Assembly (NCBI RefSeq): GCF_018336155.1
Contig: NZ_JAGYHF010000011.1
Span: forward strand, 124,001 to 188,000
Direction of reading: 5' to 3'
Length of the DNA: 64,000 nt
DNA from: Pseudomonas rustica
GTDB taxonomy: Bacteria; Pseudomonadota; Gammaproteobacteria; Pseudomonadales; Pseudomonadaceae
The position numbers were made by a program, and so were the translations under genes. The notes under the pieces were generated by a model. It was given only the letters and a program-made list of their open reading frames with translations, made no database searches and was not told where the DNA came from. Shown one piece after another: positions 25,018-33,115 of the stretch. Each line of letters opens with the position of its first letter. Within the stretch, counting starts at the first letter, position 1.

Positions 25018-26847
25018 TCAAGGCGCCGCGTCGGACGTCTGCGCCTTGTCGAGTTTGACCTCAAAACCATATTGCACGGTGGCGAGGTCGGTGCGCTGAT
25101 AGGTTTCCACGTGAGTCGGGCGACCATAAAAATAATGCACGCCAACTAACGCCGGGCCCTCTGCACTGGCGTCGTGACTGACCGAAAGAATTTCCTTCAA
25201 ATAATTACCGCTGTCGTCTTTGACGAAGTAGCGATATTCGTTGGCCGGAAACAATTTCAGATCCACCAGCAGCGTGTTGTTCTTGATCTCCAGCCCTTTG
25301 GGCAACGATTTTTCGTCGTAGGCCTGCTTGGCCACGGTCGCCAAAAACAGCGGCATCGAACCGACGGCAATCGCCGGGGTTTCCGGGAACAGATTCAAAT
25401 CGTAAGTAATCGTCGCGCGCAACGGATCGACCTGGTACGCCTCGGGCGGCAGTTCGATCGGCTCGTCGAGTTTGCCGTTGTGCTTCTCGGTAAAGAACGT
25501 CACCGGGCTTTCGCCGGGGTTGAAATCGTCACCGAGCAATTCATCGTTGAACGTGCGGCGGTGGGAGAACTCGATGCGTGCGGCGCTCGGTTCTTCGACG
25601 GATTGATGGATGCGCACACCGGCCTTCAATTGCTCTTCGGTCAGGCTCGCGCCCTTGAGCCAGCTCACCGTCTGATCGTCGTAAACCGTCACCGGCAGAT
25701 CCAGCGGCTGAATGGCTTTTTCCGTGGTGTGCTGTTTGAAGGCGCGGATCGGCAAGTCCAGCGCTTTACGCGATACGGTCACCGAAGAGAAATCCAGCAC
25801 ACTGACTTCCAGGGTTTCGATCGGGCCGTTGAAGTAGACCTTGTTGTAGCGCTTTGGATGTTTTTCCTCGAACGCCTGTTGCTCGGCAGTGAGCTGCTTG
25901 TCCAGCGCATCGCTCCAGGCTTTCTGCTGTTGCAGGTTCGTCAGTTGTTTTTCGTAGAACGCCACTTGCTCCGGGCTTTCGTTGATCGAGCCGGCACGCA
26001 CCAGGTATTGACCGCTGGCATCGCGGGCCTGAACGATCATCGGATTGAGCTGCGCCTCAGCCACTTCCGGGGCCAATGGCTGACTGTTACTGAATTCGAC
26101 TTCGGCGGAATTCTTTTCAAGCTTCAGCAGTTTCACGCTGAGGTTGTCGTTGGTGCGGGTCTGGCCAACGTCTTTCTGCGTCAGGTCGAAGCTGTACAGG
26201 CGACGCGGCGCGATGACTTCGAGCTTGCCTTGCAGGCTGACCGGTTGCGGCAGGCTCTTCTTGTCGACGTTCAGACCGTCGATGAACGGGTAGGTCACGG
26301 TCAGGTCATCGGGGTTGGTGACGTTGGAGCTGGACGGGCTGAGCTGAATGCCGGGATCGGTTTCCGACCATTCCGGCTGGTAGCCAATGACGCGTTTGTT
26401 ACTCAGCGTGACCGACTGCCATTCGACGCCGTGAGGGAAAAGGAAGCCGCCGGGAATATTGAGGTTGAAAGGGAACACCGGTTGCAGGTCGGTGAGGTAG
26501 TCGGAGCTGGAATCCTTGTGCAGCACAAACAGGCCATTGATAAAGGTGTCGACCAATGCCTGCGGGGTCGGGTAGTGCTTGAGCACGCCGAGGGCGTCTT
26601 CGCCGTATTCGGTTTTCGCCGGGTTGCTGTCGAGTTTCTGTTTTGCGCGCTGGAGTAACAGCAATGAGCCGCCGAGTTCGCTGACGGCGTCCTTGAGTTT
26701 CGGATCGGTGATGGTGTCCAGTGACTGTTCGAACTTGGCGGTTTTCTCTTCAAGGCTTGTCGCGTGCTTCTCATCGCCGGGCGAGCAACCGCTCATCAGC
26801 AGCGCGAAGCAAATTCCGGCAGTTGTTATCGGCAATCGCACATCCAT
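25018..26847 (-). CDS. Large putative lipoprotein, function unknown
   Basis: 609 aa from ATG 26847 (AGGA 9 nt upstream; a GTG at 26853 is the alternative). The signal peptide ends in lipobox LMSGC (C21). The mature protein starts with a helical, Lys/Glu-rich stretch and then appears beta-rich, with repeated phrases such as VTYPFIDGLNVDKKSLP and a Q/K/E coiled coil (EKQLTNLQQQKAWSDALDKQ). No enzyme motif is recognisable. It is probably tethered to the inner leaflet of the outer membrane. It stands alone, divergent from the yqhA-like gene. Confidence 0.8.
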   Translation of the reverse strand: MDVRLPITTAGICFALLMSGCSPGDEKHATSLEEKTAKFEQSLDTITDPKLKDAVSELGGSLLLLQRAKQKLDSNPAKTEYGEDALGVLKHYPTPQALVDTFINGLFVLHKDSSSDYLTDLQPVFPFNLNIPGGFLFPHGVEWQSVTLSNKRVIGYQPEWSETDPGIQLSPSSSNVTNPDDLTVTYPFIDGLNVDKKSLPQPVSLQGKLEVIAPRRLYSFDLTQKDVGQTRTNDNLSVKLLKLEKNSAEVEFSNSQPLAPEVAEAQLNPMIVQARDASGQYLVRAGSINESPEQVAFYEKQLTNLQQQKAWSDALDKQLTAEQQAFEEKHPKRYNKVYFNGPIETLEVSVLDFSSVTVSRKALDLPIRAFKQHTTEKAIQPLDLPVTVYDDQTVSWLKGASLTEEQLKAGVRIHQSVEEPSAARIEFSHRRTFNDELLGDDFNPGESPVTFFTEKHNGKLDEPIELPPEAYQVDPLRATITYDLNLFPETPAIAVGSMPLFLATVAKQAYDEKSLPKGLEIKNNTLLVDLKLFPANEYRYFVKDDSGNYLKEILSVSHDASAEGPALVGVHYFYGRPTHVETYQRTDLATVQYGFEVKLDKAQTSDAAP

Positions 26848-27006
26848 TTCCACGCATCCTGTCCAACGTCACTGGGCTTTCATAGGTTTGGACACTAGCA
26901 GAAATTCTTTGTCATACGTGCGCAAACGGCGGATTCAGGACGGTTTCTGGCGGTCATGGCGGGCTGGTATACTCGCCGCCATTTCCAGCCCCCAGTGTGA
27001 GATTCA

Positions 27007-27495
27007 ATGGAACGCTTTATCGAAAACGCAATGTACGCCACGCGCTGGCTGCTGGCGCCGATCTACATCGGCTTGTCCCTCGGTCTGCTCGCGTTGGCAC
27101 TGAAATTCTTCCAGGAAATCGTCCATATCCTGCCCAACGTGTTTGCGATGGCCGAGTCGGATCTGATTCTGGTACTGCTGTCGCTGATCGACATGGCGCT
27201 GGTCGGCGGCCTGTTGGTGATGGTGATGATTTCCGGGTACGAGAACTTCGTCTCGCAACTGGACATCGACGAGGGCAAGGAGAAGCTCAGCTGGCTGGGC
27301 ACCATGGACTCGTCTTCGCTGAAGATGAAAGTCGCGGCGTCGATCGTGGCGATCTCTTCGATCCACTTGCTGCGCATCTTCATGGACGCCAAGAACGTCG
27401 ATCCCGAGCACCTGATGTGGTACGTGATCATTCACATGACCTTCGTGATCTCGGCCTTCGCCATGGGTTACCTGGACAAGCTCACCAAGCACTGA
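27007..27495 (+). CDS. YqhA/UPF0114 family inner-membrane protein
   Basis: 162 aa. Three to four hydrophobic helices are visible (WLLAPIYIGLSLGLLALAL; LILVLLSLIDMALVGGLLVM; VAASIVAISSIHLLRIFM; VIIHMTFVISAFAMGYL). The family segment SGYENFVSQLD is intact. UPF0114 proteins are small membrane proteins of unknown function found across proteobacteria; P. aeruginosa PA4574 is the expected ortholog. It is a single gene with a strong hairpin after it. Confidence 0.9.
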   Translation: MERFIENAMYATRWLLAPIYIGLSLGLLALALKFFQEIVHILPNVFAMAESDLILVLLSLIDMALVGGLLVMVMISGYENFVSQLDIDEGKEKLSWLGTMDSSSLKMKVAASIVAISSIHLLRIFMDAKNVDPEHLMWYVIIHMTFVISAFAMGYLDKLTKH

Positions 27496-27517
27496 TCGTT
27501 TGTTGAACGCTGCAAAA

Positions 27518-27555
27518 CACCGCCCGTCTGTTGCGAAACAGACGGGCGGTGTCGT
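27518..27555 (+). terminator. Hairpin after the yqhA-like gene
   Basis: ACACCGCCCGTCTG/CAGACGGGCGGTGT, a 14-bp perfect stem with a 7-nt loop, followed by a weak T-rich CGTTTGTG. It is very stable, though the U-tract is poor. Confidence 0.75.
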
Positions 27556-27629
27556 TTGTGGCTTGTGCTTTCGGGCGCGCGGGCATATCCCTGTAGACGT
27601 CCTGATTCGCCACCGCGAGAGGTGCGCAC

Positions 27630-27935
27630 ATGAACCTGCAAGAGTTGAATGCGTTTGCCATTGCCAGGAAGGTCGATGAGCTGAATCTGATCTCCATGGA
27701 GGGCGGGATTTATCTGCTCGAAGCGCGCATGCATGGCGCGGCGTATCCTTTGAGTGATCCCAAGGGCAACATGCTGACGCTGCGTTCGGTGGAGCATGCG
27801 CGAGATTTGCTGCATGCCTTTCCGGTGCTGCCGTTCAACCTCGTACACACCTCGGTACATGATGAAATGTGTGGCCTGGGCGCCAGTGGCGAGGAAAGTC
27901 TGAAGGTACCGCTGGCCTGGCGTTCCGCCCTGTAG
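27630..27935 (+). CDS. DUF6482-like conserved hypothetical protein
   Basis: 101 aa; ATG 27630 has GAGAGG 8 nt upstream. It is soluble, with no signal peptide. ISMEGGIYLLEA and LSDPKGNMLTLRSVEHARDLL resemble the small Pseudomonas family often annotated as metal-transport-related or DUF6482; that label is from memory. It precedes fklB as PA4573 precedes PA4572. No function can be read from the sequence. Confidence 0.78.
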   Translation: MNLQELNAFAIARKVDELNLISMEGGIYLLEARMHGAAYPLSDPKGNMLTLRSVEHARDLLHAFPVLPFNLVHTSVHDEMCGLGASGEESLKVPLAWRSAL

Positions 27936-28057
27936 GCGCTGCGTCCCATCGCCGAAGCATCTGTGCTAGTCTGCTCGCCCTTTTGGTTCCGGGCGCGCCG
28001 GGACGCGCTGTGCACGCACGGCAAGTCTTGTGGCCGTCCGCACAGCGGAGCAGTGTC

Positions 28058-28675
28058 ATGTCCGAAGTAAATCTGTCCACCGACGAAACCCGCGTCAGCT
28101 ACGGTATCGGCCGTCAGCTAGGTGACCAGCTGCGCGACAACCCGCCACCGGGCGTTAGCCTGGACGCGATCCTGGCCGGTCTGACCGACGCTTTCGCCGG
28201 TAAGGAAAGCCGTGTTGGTCAGGAAGAAATGTCCGCCAGCTTCAAGGTTATCCGCGAAATCATGCAAGCCGAAGCGGCTGCCAAAGCTGAAGCCGCTGCT
28301 GGCGAAGGTCTGGCATTCCTGGCTGAAAACGCCAAGCGTGACGGCATCACCACTCTGGCTTCCGGCCTGCAATTCGAAGTGCTGACTCAGGGCGAAGGCG
28401 CCAAGCCAACCCGTGAAGACCAGGTGCGTACTCACTACCATGGCACGCTGATCGACGGCACTGTGTTCGACAGCTCCTACGAGCGCGGCCAGCCAGCAGA
28501 ATTCCCGGTTGGCGGCGTGATCGCCGGCTGGACCGAAGCCCTGCAACTGATGAATGCCGGCAGCAAATGGCGTCTGTACGTGCCGAGCGAACTGGCTTAC
28601 GGCGCGCAAGGCGTTGGCAGCATCCCGCCGCACAGCGTTCTGGTATTCGACGTCGAGCTGCTGGACGTTCTGTAA
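28058..28675 (+). CDS. fklB: FKBP-type peptidyl-prolyl cis-trans isomerase FklB
   Basis: 205 aa from ATG 28058, the FklB length; the open frame upstream is non-coding and the Shine-Dalgarno CGGAG sits 8-9 nt before this ATG. An N-terminal helical dimerisation domain (to about 95), with an Ala/Glu-rich linker helix (QAEAAAKAEAAAGEG), leads into an FKBP domain with VRTHYHGTLIDGTVFDSSYE and LAYGAQGVGSIPPHS. There is no signal peptide, so it is cytoplasmic. It catalyses proline isomerisation during folding. Confidence 0.93.
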   Translation: MSEVNLSTDETRVSYGIGRQLGDQLRDNPPPGVSLDAILAGLTDAFAGKESRVGQEEMSASFKVIREIMQAEAAAKAEAAAGEGLAFLAENAKRDGITTLASGLQFEVLTQGEGAKPTREDQVRTHYHGTLIDGTVFDSSYERGQPAEFPVGGVIAGWTEALQLMNAGSKWRLYVPSELAYGAQGVGSIPPHSVLVFDVELLDVL

Positions 28676-28686
28676 TCCCGTGACCT

Positions 28687-28779
28687 TGTAGGAGCAAGGC
28701 TTGCCCGCGAAGGCGTCCGGTCAATCGACATCAATGTTGAATGAAAGACCGCTTTCGCGAGCAAGCTCTGCTCCTACAG
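28687..28779. repeat. REP pair, family B (GTAG head, heads out)
   Basis: TTGTAGGAGCAAGGCTTGCC and its inverted copy ending CTGCTCCTACA, with a 37-nt centre. It lies between the convergent fklB and 85-aa genes, 12 nt after the fklB stop. Confidence 0.9.
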
Positions 28780-28794
28780 GGTTTGTGTCGTGTT

Positions 28795-29052
28795 TCATAT
28801 TTCGATCTTGTGATGCAGTTCATGGGTCGGGCGCAACGCCCGGGCGTAGCAGAACAGGAACAGATTGCGCACCAGTTCCTTGAGCACCATCGGCTCGCTG
28901 GAACTCAGGCTGCTGACATCCAGATCCCCTTGATCCTGCAGCTCATGCAAGGCTTCCTCTTCAAGCACCGCACAGACCTCGCCGGTTTCCCGGTGGAGGA
29001 TCCTGAGGTAAGGGTGTGGGCGATCCAGCCAGGCGTCGATCAAATAAGTCAT
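28795..29052 (-). CDS. Small conserved protein under probable Fur control (PA4570-like)
   Basis: 85 aa from ATG 29052, chosen because GGAG lies 9 nt upstream; ATGs at 29061 and 29067 are possible alternatives. It is an acidic soluble protein (LEEEALHELQDQGDLDV) with HPYLRILHRETGEVCAVLEE near the start and no signal peptide. A Fur-box-like palindrome covers the promoter. In P. aeruginosa the gene in this position, PA4570, is, as I recall, among the strongly iron-repressed small genes. The function is unknown. Confidence 0.82.
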   Translation of the reverse strand: MTYLIDAWLDRPHPYLRILHRETGEVCAVLEEEALHELQDQGDLDVSSLSSSEPMVLKELVRNLFLFCYARALRPTHELHHKIEI

Positions 29053-29081
29053 GGTTCTCATCTCCATTGAAGGTGTTTGAT

Positions 29082-29110
29082 GAGAATAATTCTTATTATC
29101 GAAATAGCAA
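29082..29110 (-). promoter_or_regulatory. Fur box overlapping a promoter
   Basis: The minus-strand reading GATAATAAGAATTATTCTC (29082-29100) closely follows the Fur consensus GATAATGATAATCATTATC. It overlaps a promoter with TTGCTA (29105-29110), a 16-nt spacer and TATTCT (29083-29088). Iron-loaded Fur bound here would cover the -10 region. It lies about 30-50 nt upstream of the 85-aa gene. Confidence 0.8.
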
Positions 29111-29259
29111 GCGCCTATTGGCGGATTCTGATTTTTTCCGGGTAAAGATTGCGTAAGGTCAAAACGGCTGGCGTTTGGCTATTGCGTGGATTTATTGAGG
29201 TACGGCGGGGGAGGGTGAAGCTCCATCCCACGGCTGGCGCGGGATGGATGACAGCGCAA

Positions 29260-29601
29260 TCAGACTTTTCTGACGAACTCTGATTTGAGTTTCATCGGGC
29301 CGATGCCGTCGATCTTGCAGTCGATGTCGTGGTCGCCATCGCACAGGCGGATGTTCTTGACCTTGGTGCCGACCTTGACCACCAGCGAGGTGCCCTTGAC
29401 CTTCAGATCCTTGATCACAGTGATGGTGTCGCCGTCCTGCAGGACGTTGCCGACCGAATCTTTCTTCACGGTGTCATCGGCGGCCACTTCGGCTTCACCA
29501 CTGGCGGACCACTCGTGGGCGCACTCCGGGCACACCAGTTGGGTACCGTCTTCGTAGGTGTATTCGGAATTGCATTTCGGGCAGGGTGGCAACGTGCTCA
29601 C
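29260..29601 (-). CDS. yjdM: PhnA/YjdM family zinc-ribbon protein
   Basis: 113 aa. The start is GTG at 29601 with AAGGAG 5-6 nt upstream. The N-terminal zinc ribbon has C7, C10, C24 and C27, followed by the PhnA C-terminal SH3-like domain (DGDTITVIKDLKVKGTS to LKSEFVRKV). Despite the historic name the family is not a phosphonoacetate hydrolase, and its role in phosphonate use is doubtful. It is a single gene between the Fur-regulated gene and ispB. Confidence 0.9.
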   Translation of the reverse strand: MSTLPPCPKCNSEYTYEDGTQLVCPECAHEWSASGEAEVAADDTVKKDSVGNVLQDGDTITVIKDLKVKGTSLVVKVGTKVKNIRLCDGDHDIDCKIDGIGPMKLKSEFVRKV

Positions 29602-29697
29602 TAAGGCTCCTTGGGAGGGATCGCTAAAAGTCGCACATTGTATAGGGTTTTAGCTGTTCAGGCAGTCAAAAGCAAAAATCGCAGCCCCGACAACCCC

Positions 29698-29730
29698 TGT
29701 AGGAGCTGCCGAAGGCTGCGATCTTTTGAT
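29698..29730 (+). repeat. Single REP, family A
   Basis: A forward copy, TGTAGGAGCTGCCGAAGG to CTTTTGAT, between the yjdM start and the ispB stop. A decayed partner (AAAAATCGCAGCC) may remain at about 29674-29686. Confidence 0.82.
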
Positions 29731-29745
29731 CTTGCTACAGCGATA

Positions 29746-30714
29746 TCAGTGCGTGCGGGCGACCGCAAACTCACTCAGTTCAACCAGTGCATCGCGATAC
29801 TCGCTTGCTGGCAGCGCTTCGAGGCACTTGATCGCACGGGCCACATAATCGCGGGCCAGTTGCGCGGTGTACTCCAGCGAACCGGAGGCTTCCACGGCAA
29901 TGCGGATGCTTTCCAGGTCTTCGATCCCGCCTTTCTGAATCGCCTGACGCACCAGTGCAGCCTGTTCCGGCGTGCCTTCGCGCATGGTGTAGATCAGCGG
30001 CAGGGTTGGCTTGCCTTCGGCCAGATCGTCACCGACGTTCTTGCCAAGAGTTTCCGCGTCGCCCTTGTAGTCGAGCAGGTCGTCGACCAGTTGGAACGCC
30101 ACACCGAGGTGATCGCCGAAAGTGCGCAGGGCTTCGCTCTGCTCAGCTGTGGCACCGGCCAGCGCCGCAGCGCTGTGGGTCGAAGCCTCGAAAAGCATCG
30201 CGGTTTTGCCGCGGATGACTTCCATGTAGGTTTCTTCGGTAGTGCTGGCGTCGCGAACCTTGGACAGTTGCAACACTTCGCCTTCAGCGATGATGCGCGT
30301 GGCCTGGGACAGGATCTTCATCACCGGCATCGAACCCAGTTCGACCATCATTTCGAACGAGCGCGAGTACAGGAAGTCGCCGACCAGCACGCTCGGAGCG
30401 TTGCCCCACATGGCGTTGGCGGTCGAGCGGCCACGGCGCATGCCGGACATGTCGACAACGTCGTCATGCAGCAGGGTCGCGGTGTGCAGGAATTCGATGG
30501 TGGCGGCGAGCAGACGCATGTCGTCGCCTTCGCGACCCAATGCCTTGCCACACAGCAACACTAATAAAGGACGCAGGCGTTTACCGCCGGCCGAGGTGAT
30601 GTAATCGCCGATTTTCGATACCAGCGGTACTCGGGAAGTCAGCTGCTTCTTGATGATGCCGTCGACGGCGCTAAAATCGTCCGCCACCGCGCGGTAGAAA
30701 GCTTGGGGTTGCAT
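29746..30714 (-). CDS. ispB: Octaprenyl/nonaprenyl diphosphate synthase
   Basis: 322 aa from ATG 30714. The two aspartate-rich motifs of trans-prenyltransferases are present: LLHDDVVD (DDxxD region) and LVDDLLDYKGD, with GGKRLRP upstream. It extends farnesyl diphosphate with isopentenyl units to make the ubiquinone side chain (nine units in Pseudomonas). It is divergent from rplU-rpmA, the conserved arrangement in gammaproteobacteria. No strong Shine-Dalgarno is seen directly before the ATG (GGAG 12 nt upstream). Confidence 0.95.
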   Translation of the reverse strand: MQPQAFYRAVADDFSAVDGIIKKQLTSRVPLVSKIGDYITSAGGKRLRPLLVLLCGKALGREGDDMRLLAATIEFLHTATLLHDDVVDMSGMRRGRSTANAMWGNAPSVLVGDFLYSRSFEMMVELGSMPVMKILSQATRIIAEGEVLQLSKVRDASTTEETYMEVIRGKTAMLFEASTHSAAALAGATAEQSEALRTFGDHLGVAFQLVDDLLDYKGDAETLGKNVGDDLAEGKPTLPLIYTMREGTPEQAALVRQAIQKGGIEDLESIRIAVEASGSLEYTAQLARDYVARAIKCLEALPASEYRDALVELSEFAVARTH

Positions 30715-30793
30715 CAGAGACAGTTGCTCCAGAAGGGTTGCGCGGCATGCTAGGACCCCCACCCGGACCTGTCAAGGCGCGATGGACGGCCTC

Positions 30794-30822
30794 TTGCAAC
30801 ACTTCAACAGCTTGCGTACAAT
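30794..30822 (+). promoter_or_regulatory. rplU-rpmA promoter
   Basis: TTGCAA (30794-30799), a 17-nt spacer and TACAAT (30817-30822), followed by a GC-rich start region (CGCGCACC) as in growth-rate-controlled ribosomal promoters. It implies a 5' leader of about 125 nt before rplU. Confidence 0.72.
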
Positions 30823-30954
30823 CGCGCACCCTGAACTTCCTGGGCAGCACCTGCCTTACGCAATTGCAATCAGGCCTTCCAGCCTTATGCAGCCATGCCA
30901 GCCAATACCTCTTCTTATAAAGAGCTGGGTGAGCAGGATTATCGGAGAAATACC

Positions 30955-31269
30955 ATGTCGTACGCAGTAATTGTTACTGGTGGCAAGCAATACAAAGTCG
31001 CCCCAGGTGAATACCTGAAGATCGAAAAACTGGAAATCGCTACCGGCGAATCCGTTACTTTTGATCGCGTTCTGTTGGTCGCCAATGGCGATGACGTGAA
31101 CATCGGCGCTCCAGTTGTTGCTGGCGCTACCGTTGTGGCTGAAGTGATCTCCCAAGGTCGTCACGATAAAGTCCGCATCATCAAGTTCCGTCGTCGTAAG
31201 CACCACATGAAGCGTATGGGCCACCGCCAGTGGTACACCGAGATCAAAATCACCGGTATTCAGGCTTAA
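30955..31269 (+). CDS. rplU: 50S ribosomal protein L21
   Basis: 104 aa from ATG 30955, with CGGAGA upstream. VTGGKQYKVAPGEYLKIEKL and the basic C-terminal segment FRRRKHHMKRMGHRQ are L21 signatures; the protein binds 23S rRNA. It is co-transcribed with rpmA, 34 nt downstream. The frame upstream of this ATG is non-coding leader. Confidence 0.97.
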   Translation: MSYAVIVTGGKQYKVAPGEYLKIEKLEIATGESVTFDRVLLVANGDDVNIGAPVVAGATVVAEVISQGRHDKVRIIKFRRRKHHMKRMGHRQWYTEIKITGIQA

Positions 31270-31303
31270 TTTCAGCCTAATTCCTCACTAGGAGAATTGA
31301 CTC

Positions 31304-31561
31304 ATGGCACACAAAAAAGCTGGTGGTAGTACCCGTAACGGTCGCGACTCAGAAGCCAAACGCCTTGGCGTTAAGATGTATGGCGGCCAGAAAATCATTC
31401 CGGGCAACATCATCGTGCGTCAGCGCGGCACCCAATTCCACGCTGGCTACGGCGTTGGCATGGGTAAAGATCACACCCTCTTCGCGAAAATCGAAGGCGT
31501 GATCAAGTTTGAAGTAAAGGGCGCGTTCAACCGCCGTTACGTGAGCGTTGTCGCAGCTTAA
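31304..31561 (+). CDS. rpmA: 50S ribosomal protein L27
   Basis: 85 aa with TAGGAG before ATG 31304. The N-terminus AHKKAGGSTRNGRDSEAKRL is the L27 tail that reaches the peptidyl-transferase centre. It has no cleavable Firmicutes-type extension. It is followed by a strong terminator. Confidence 0.97.
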   Translation: MAHKKAGGSTRNGRDSEAKRLGVKMYGGQKIIPGNIIVRQRGTQFHAGYGVGMGKDHTLFAKIEGVIKFEVKGAFNRRYVSVVAA

Positions 31562-31576
31562 TTGCGCAATCGCTGG

Positions 31577-31606
31577 AAAAGCCCTGTCTCGCGACGGGGC
31601 TTTTTC
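31577..31606 (+). terminator. rplU-rpmA terminator
   Basis: AAAAGCCCTGTC-TCGC-GACGGGGCTTTTT hairpin with a T-run, 15 nt after rpmA. Confidence 0.92.
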
Positions 31607-31621
31607 GTTTGTGGGGTGAGT

Positions 31622-31702
31622 CTCTTGCAAAACTGTTTGTATGGGCTGTCGGCGTGCGATGCAGGTCGTGTTTTGGGGTCGCTGCGCTCATTTTTGCAAG
31701 AG
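31622..31702. repeat. Perfect 11-bp inverted repeat in the obgE leader
   Basis: CTCTTGCAAAA (31622-31632) and TTTTGCAAGAG (31692-31702), separated by 59 nt. It could be a long-range hairpin in the obgE 5' region or a pair of protein-binding sites. It lies in the 31607-31754 gap between the rpmA terminator and obgE. Confidence 0.6.
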
Positions 31703-31754
31703 TCTTATGTCTTGATTGTTTTTCGGCTCGTCCGTACGGCGAGAGGCGTTGGTT

Positions 31755-32978
31755 ATGAAGTTTGTTGATGAAGTATCGATTCGCGTAAAGGCCGGTGACG
31801 GTGGCAACGGTGCCATGAGTTTCCGTCGGGAAAAATTCATCGAAAACGGTGGCCCGAACGGTGGTGATGGCGGTGACGGCGGTTCCATCTACATGATGGC
31901 TGACGAAAACCTCAACACCCTGGTCGACTACCGTTACACCCGGCACTTCGATGCCGAGCGCGGTTCCAACGGTGGCAGCACTGACTGTACCGGCAAGAAG
32001 GGCGAAGACCTGATCCTGCGTGTGCCAGTCGGCACCACAGTGATCGACTCCGCCACTCAGGAAGTTATCGGCGACCTGACCAAGGCTGGTCAGAAGTTGA
32101 TGGTTGTGCAGGGCGGCTGGCACGGTCTGGGCAACACCCGTTTCAAATCCAGTACCAACCGTGCGCCGCGTCAAACCACGCCGGGTAAGCCGGGTGAGCA
32201 GCGCGACCTGAAACTGGAAATGAAAGTACTGGCCGACGTTGGCCTGCTGGGCTTGCCGAACGCCGGTAAAAGTACTTTTATCCGTTCGGTATCGGCGGCC
32301 AAGCCGAAAGTCGCCGACTACCCGTTCACCACGCTGGTGCCAAACCTCGGTGTGGTCAGCGTCGATCGCTGGAAGAGCTTCGTCGTTGCGGACATTCCGG
32401 GTCTGATCGAAGGCGCTTCTGACGGTGCCGGTCTGGGTATTCGCTTCCTCAAGCACCTGGCGCGTACGCGTCTGCTGCTGCACCTCGTCGACATGGCGCC
32501 GCTGGATGACGCCAGCGCTCCGGACGCGGCAGAAGTGATCGTCAACGAGCTGATCAAGTTCAGCCCGTCCCTGGCCGAGCGTGATCGCTGGCTGGTGCTG
32601 AACAAGTGCGACCAGATCCTTGAAGAAGAGCACGAAGAGCGCGTCAAGGAGATCGTTGATCGTCTGGAATGGACTGGCCCGGTTTACGTGATTTCGGCTA
32701 TCGCCAAGATCGGTACCGAGCGTCTGTGCCACGACATCATGCGTTACATGGAAGATCGTGCCGATCGCCTTGCTGCTGATCCGGCTTACAAGGAAGAGTT
32801 GGCAGACCTCGATCAACGCATCGAAGACGAAGCTCGCGCCCAGTTGCAGGCGCTGGACGACAAGCGTGCCCTGCGCCGCAGCGGCGTGAAGTCGGTTCAC
32901 GACATCGGCGACGATGATTGGGACGAAGAAGATGTAGATGACGAAGACGGTCCGGAAATCATTTACGTGCGTGACTGA
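31755..32978 (+). CDS. obgE: Obg family GTPase (ObgE/CgtA)
   Basis: 407 aa from ATG 31755 with GAGAGG 8 nt upstream. The glycine-rich Obg fold spans 1-158 (GGPNGGDGGDGGSIYM). The G domain follows, with GLPNAGKST at 166-174, DIPGLIEGA and NKCDQ. The C-terminus is highly acidic (DDDWDEEDVDDEDG). Obg binds the 50S subunit, affects ribosome assembly and the stringent response, and is essential. Gene order rplU-rpmA-obgE is conserved, although the rpmA terminator suggests obgE also has its own promoter. Confidence 0.96.
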   Translation: MKFVDEVSIRVKAGDGGNGAMSFRREKFIENGGPNGGDGGDGGSIYMMADENLNTLVDYRYTRHFDAERGSNGGSTDCTGKKGEDLILRVPVGTTVIDSATQEVIGDLTKAGQKLMVVQGGWHGLGNTRFKSSTNRAPRQTTPGKPGEQRDLKLEMKVLADVGLLGLPNAGKSTFIRSVSAAKPKVADYPFTTLVPNLGVVSVDRWKSFVVADIPGLIEGASDGAGLGIRFLKHLARTRLLLHLVDMAPLDDASAPDAAEVIVNELIKFSPSLAERDRWLVLNKCDQILEEEHEERVKEIVDRLEWTGPVYVISAIAKIGTERLCHDIMRYMEDRADRLAADPAYKEELADLDQRIEDEARAQLQALDDKRALRRSGVKSVHDIGDDDWDEEDVDDEDGPEIIYVRD

Positions 32979-32996
32979 TCCGTTGCGATAAACTTG

Positions 32997-33023
32997 AACG
33001 CCGCTCAATCGAGCGGCGTTTTA
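32997..33023 (+). terminator. obgE terminator
   Basis: AACGCCGCTC-AATC-GAGCGGCGTT stem followed by TTAG; 18 nt after the obgE stop. The U-run is short. Confidence 0.82.
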
Positions 33024-33115
33024 GTATCTGGAAATCGATCGTTGGTAAGGCATAGCCACGAATAACGTCACGGGCGGCGCTGGGTCGCGCTGCCCTCAAG
33101 CTAAGGTTGAAGATG

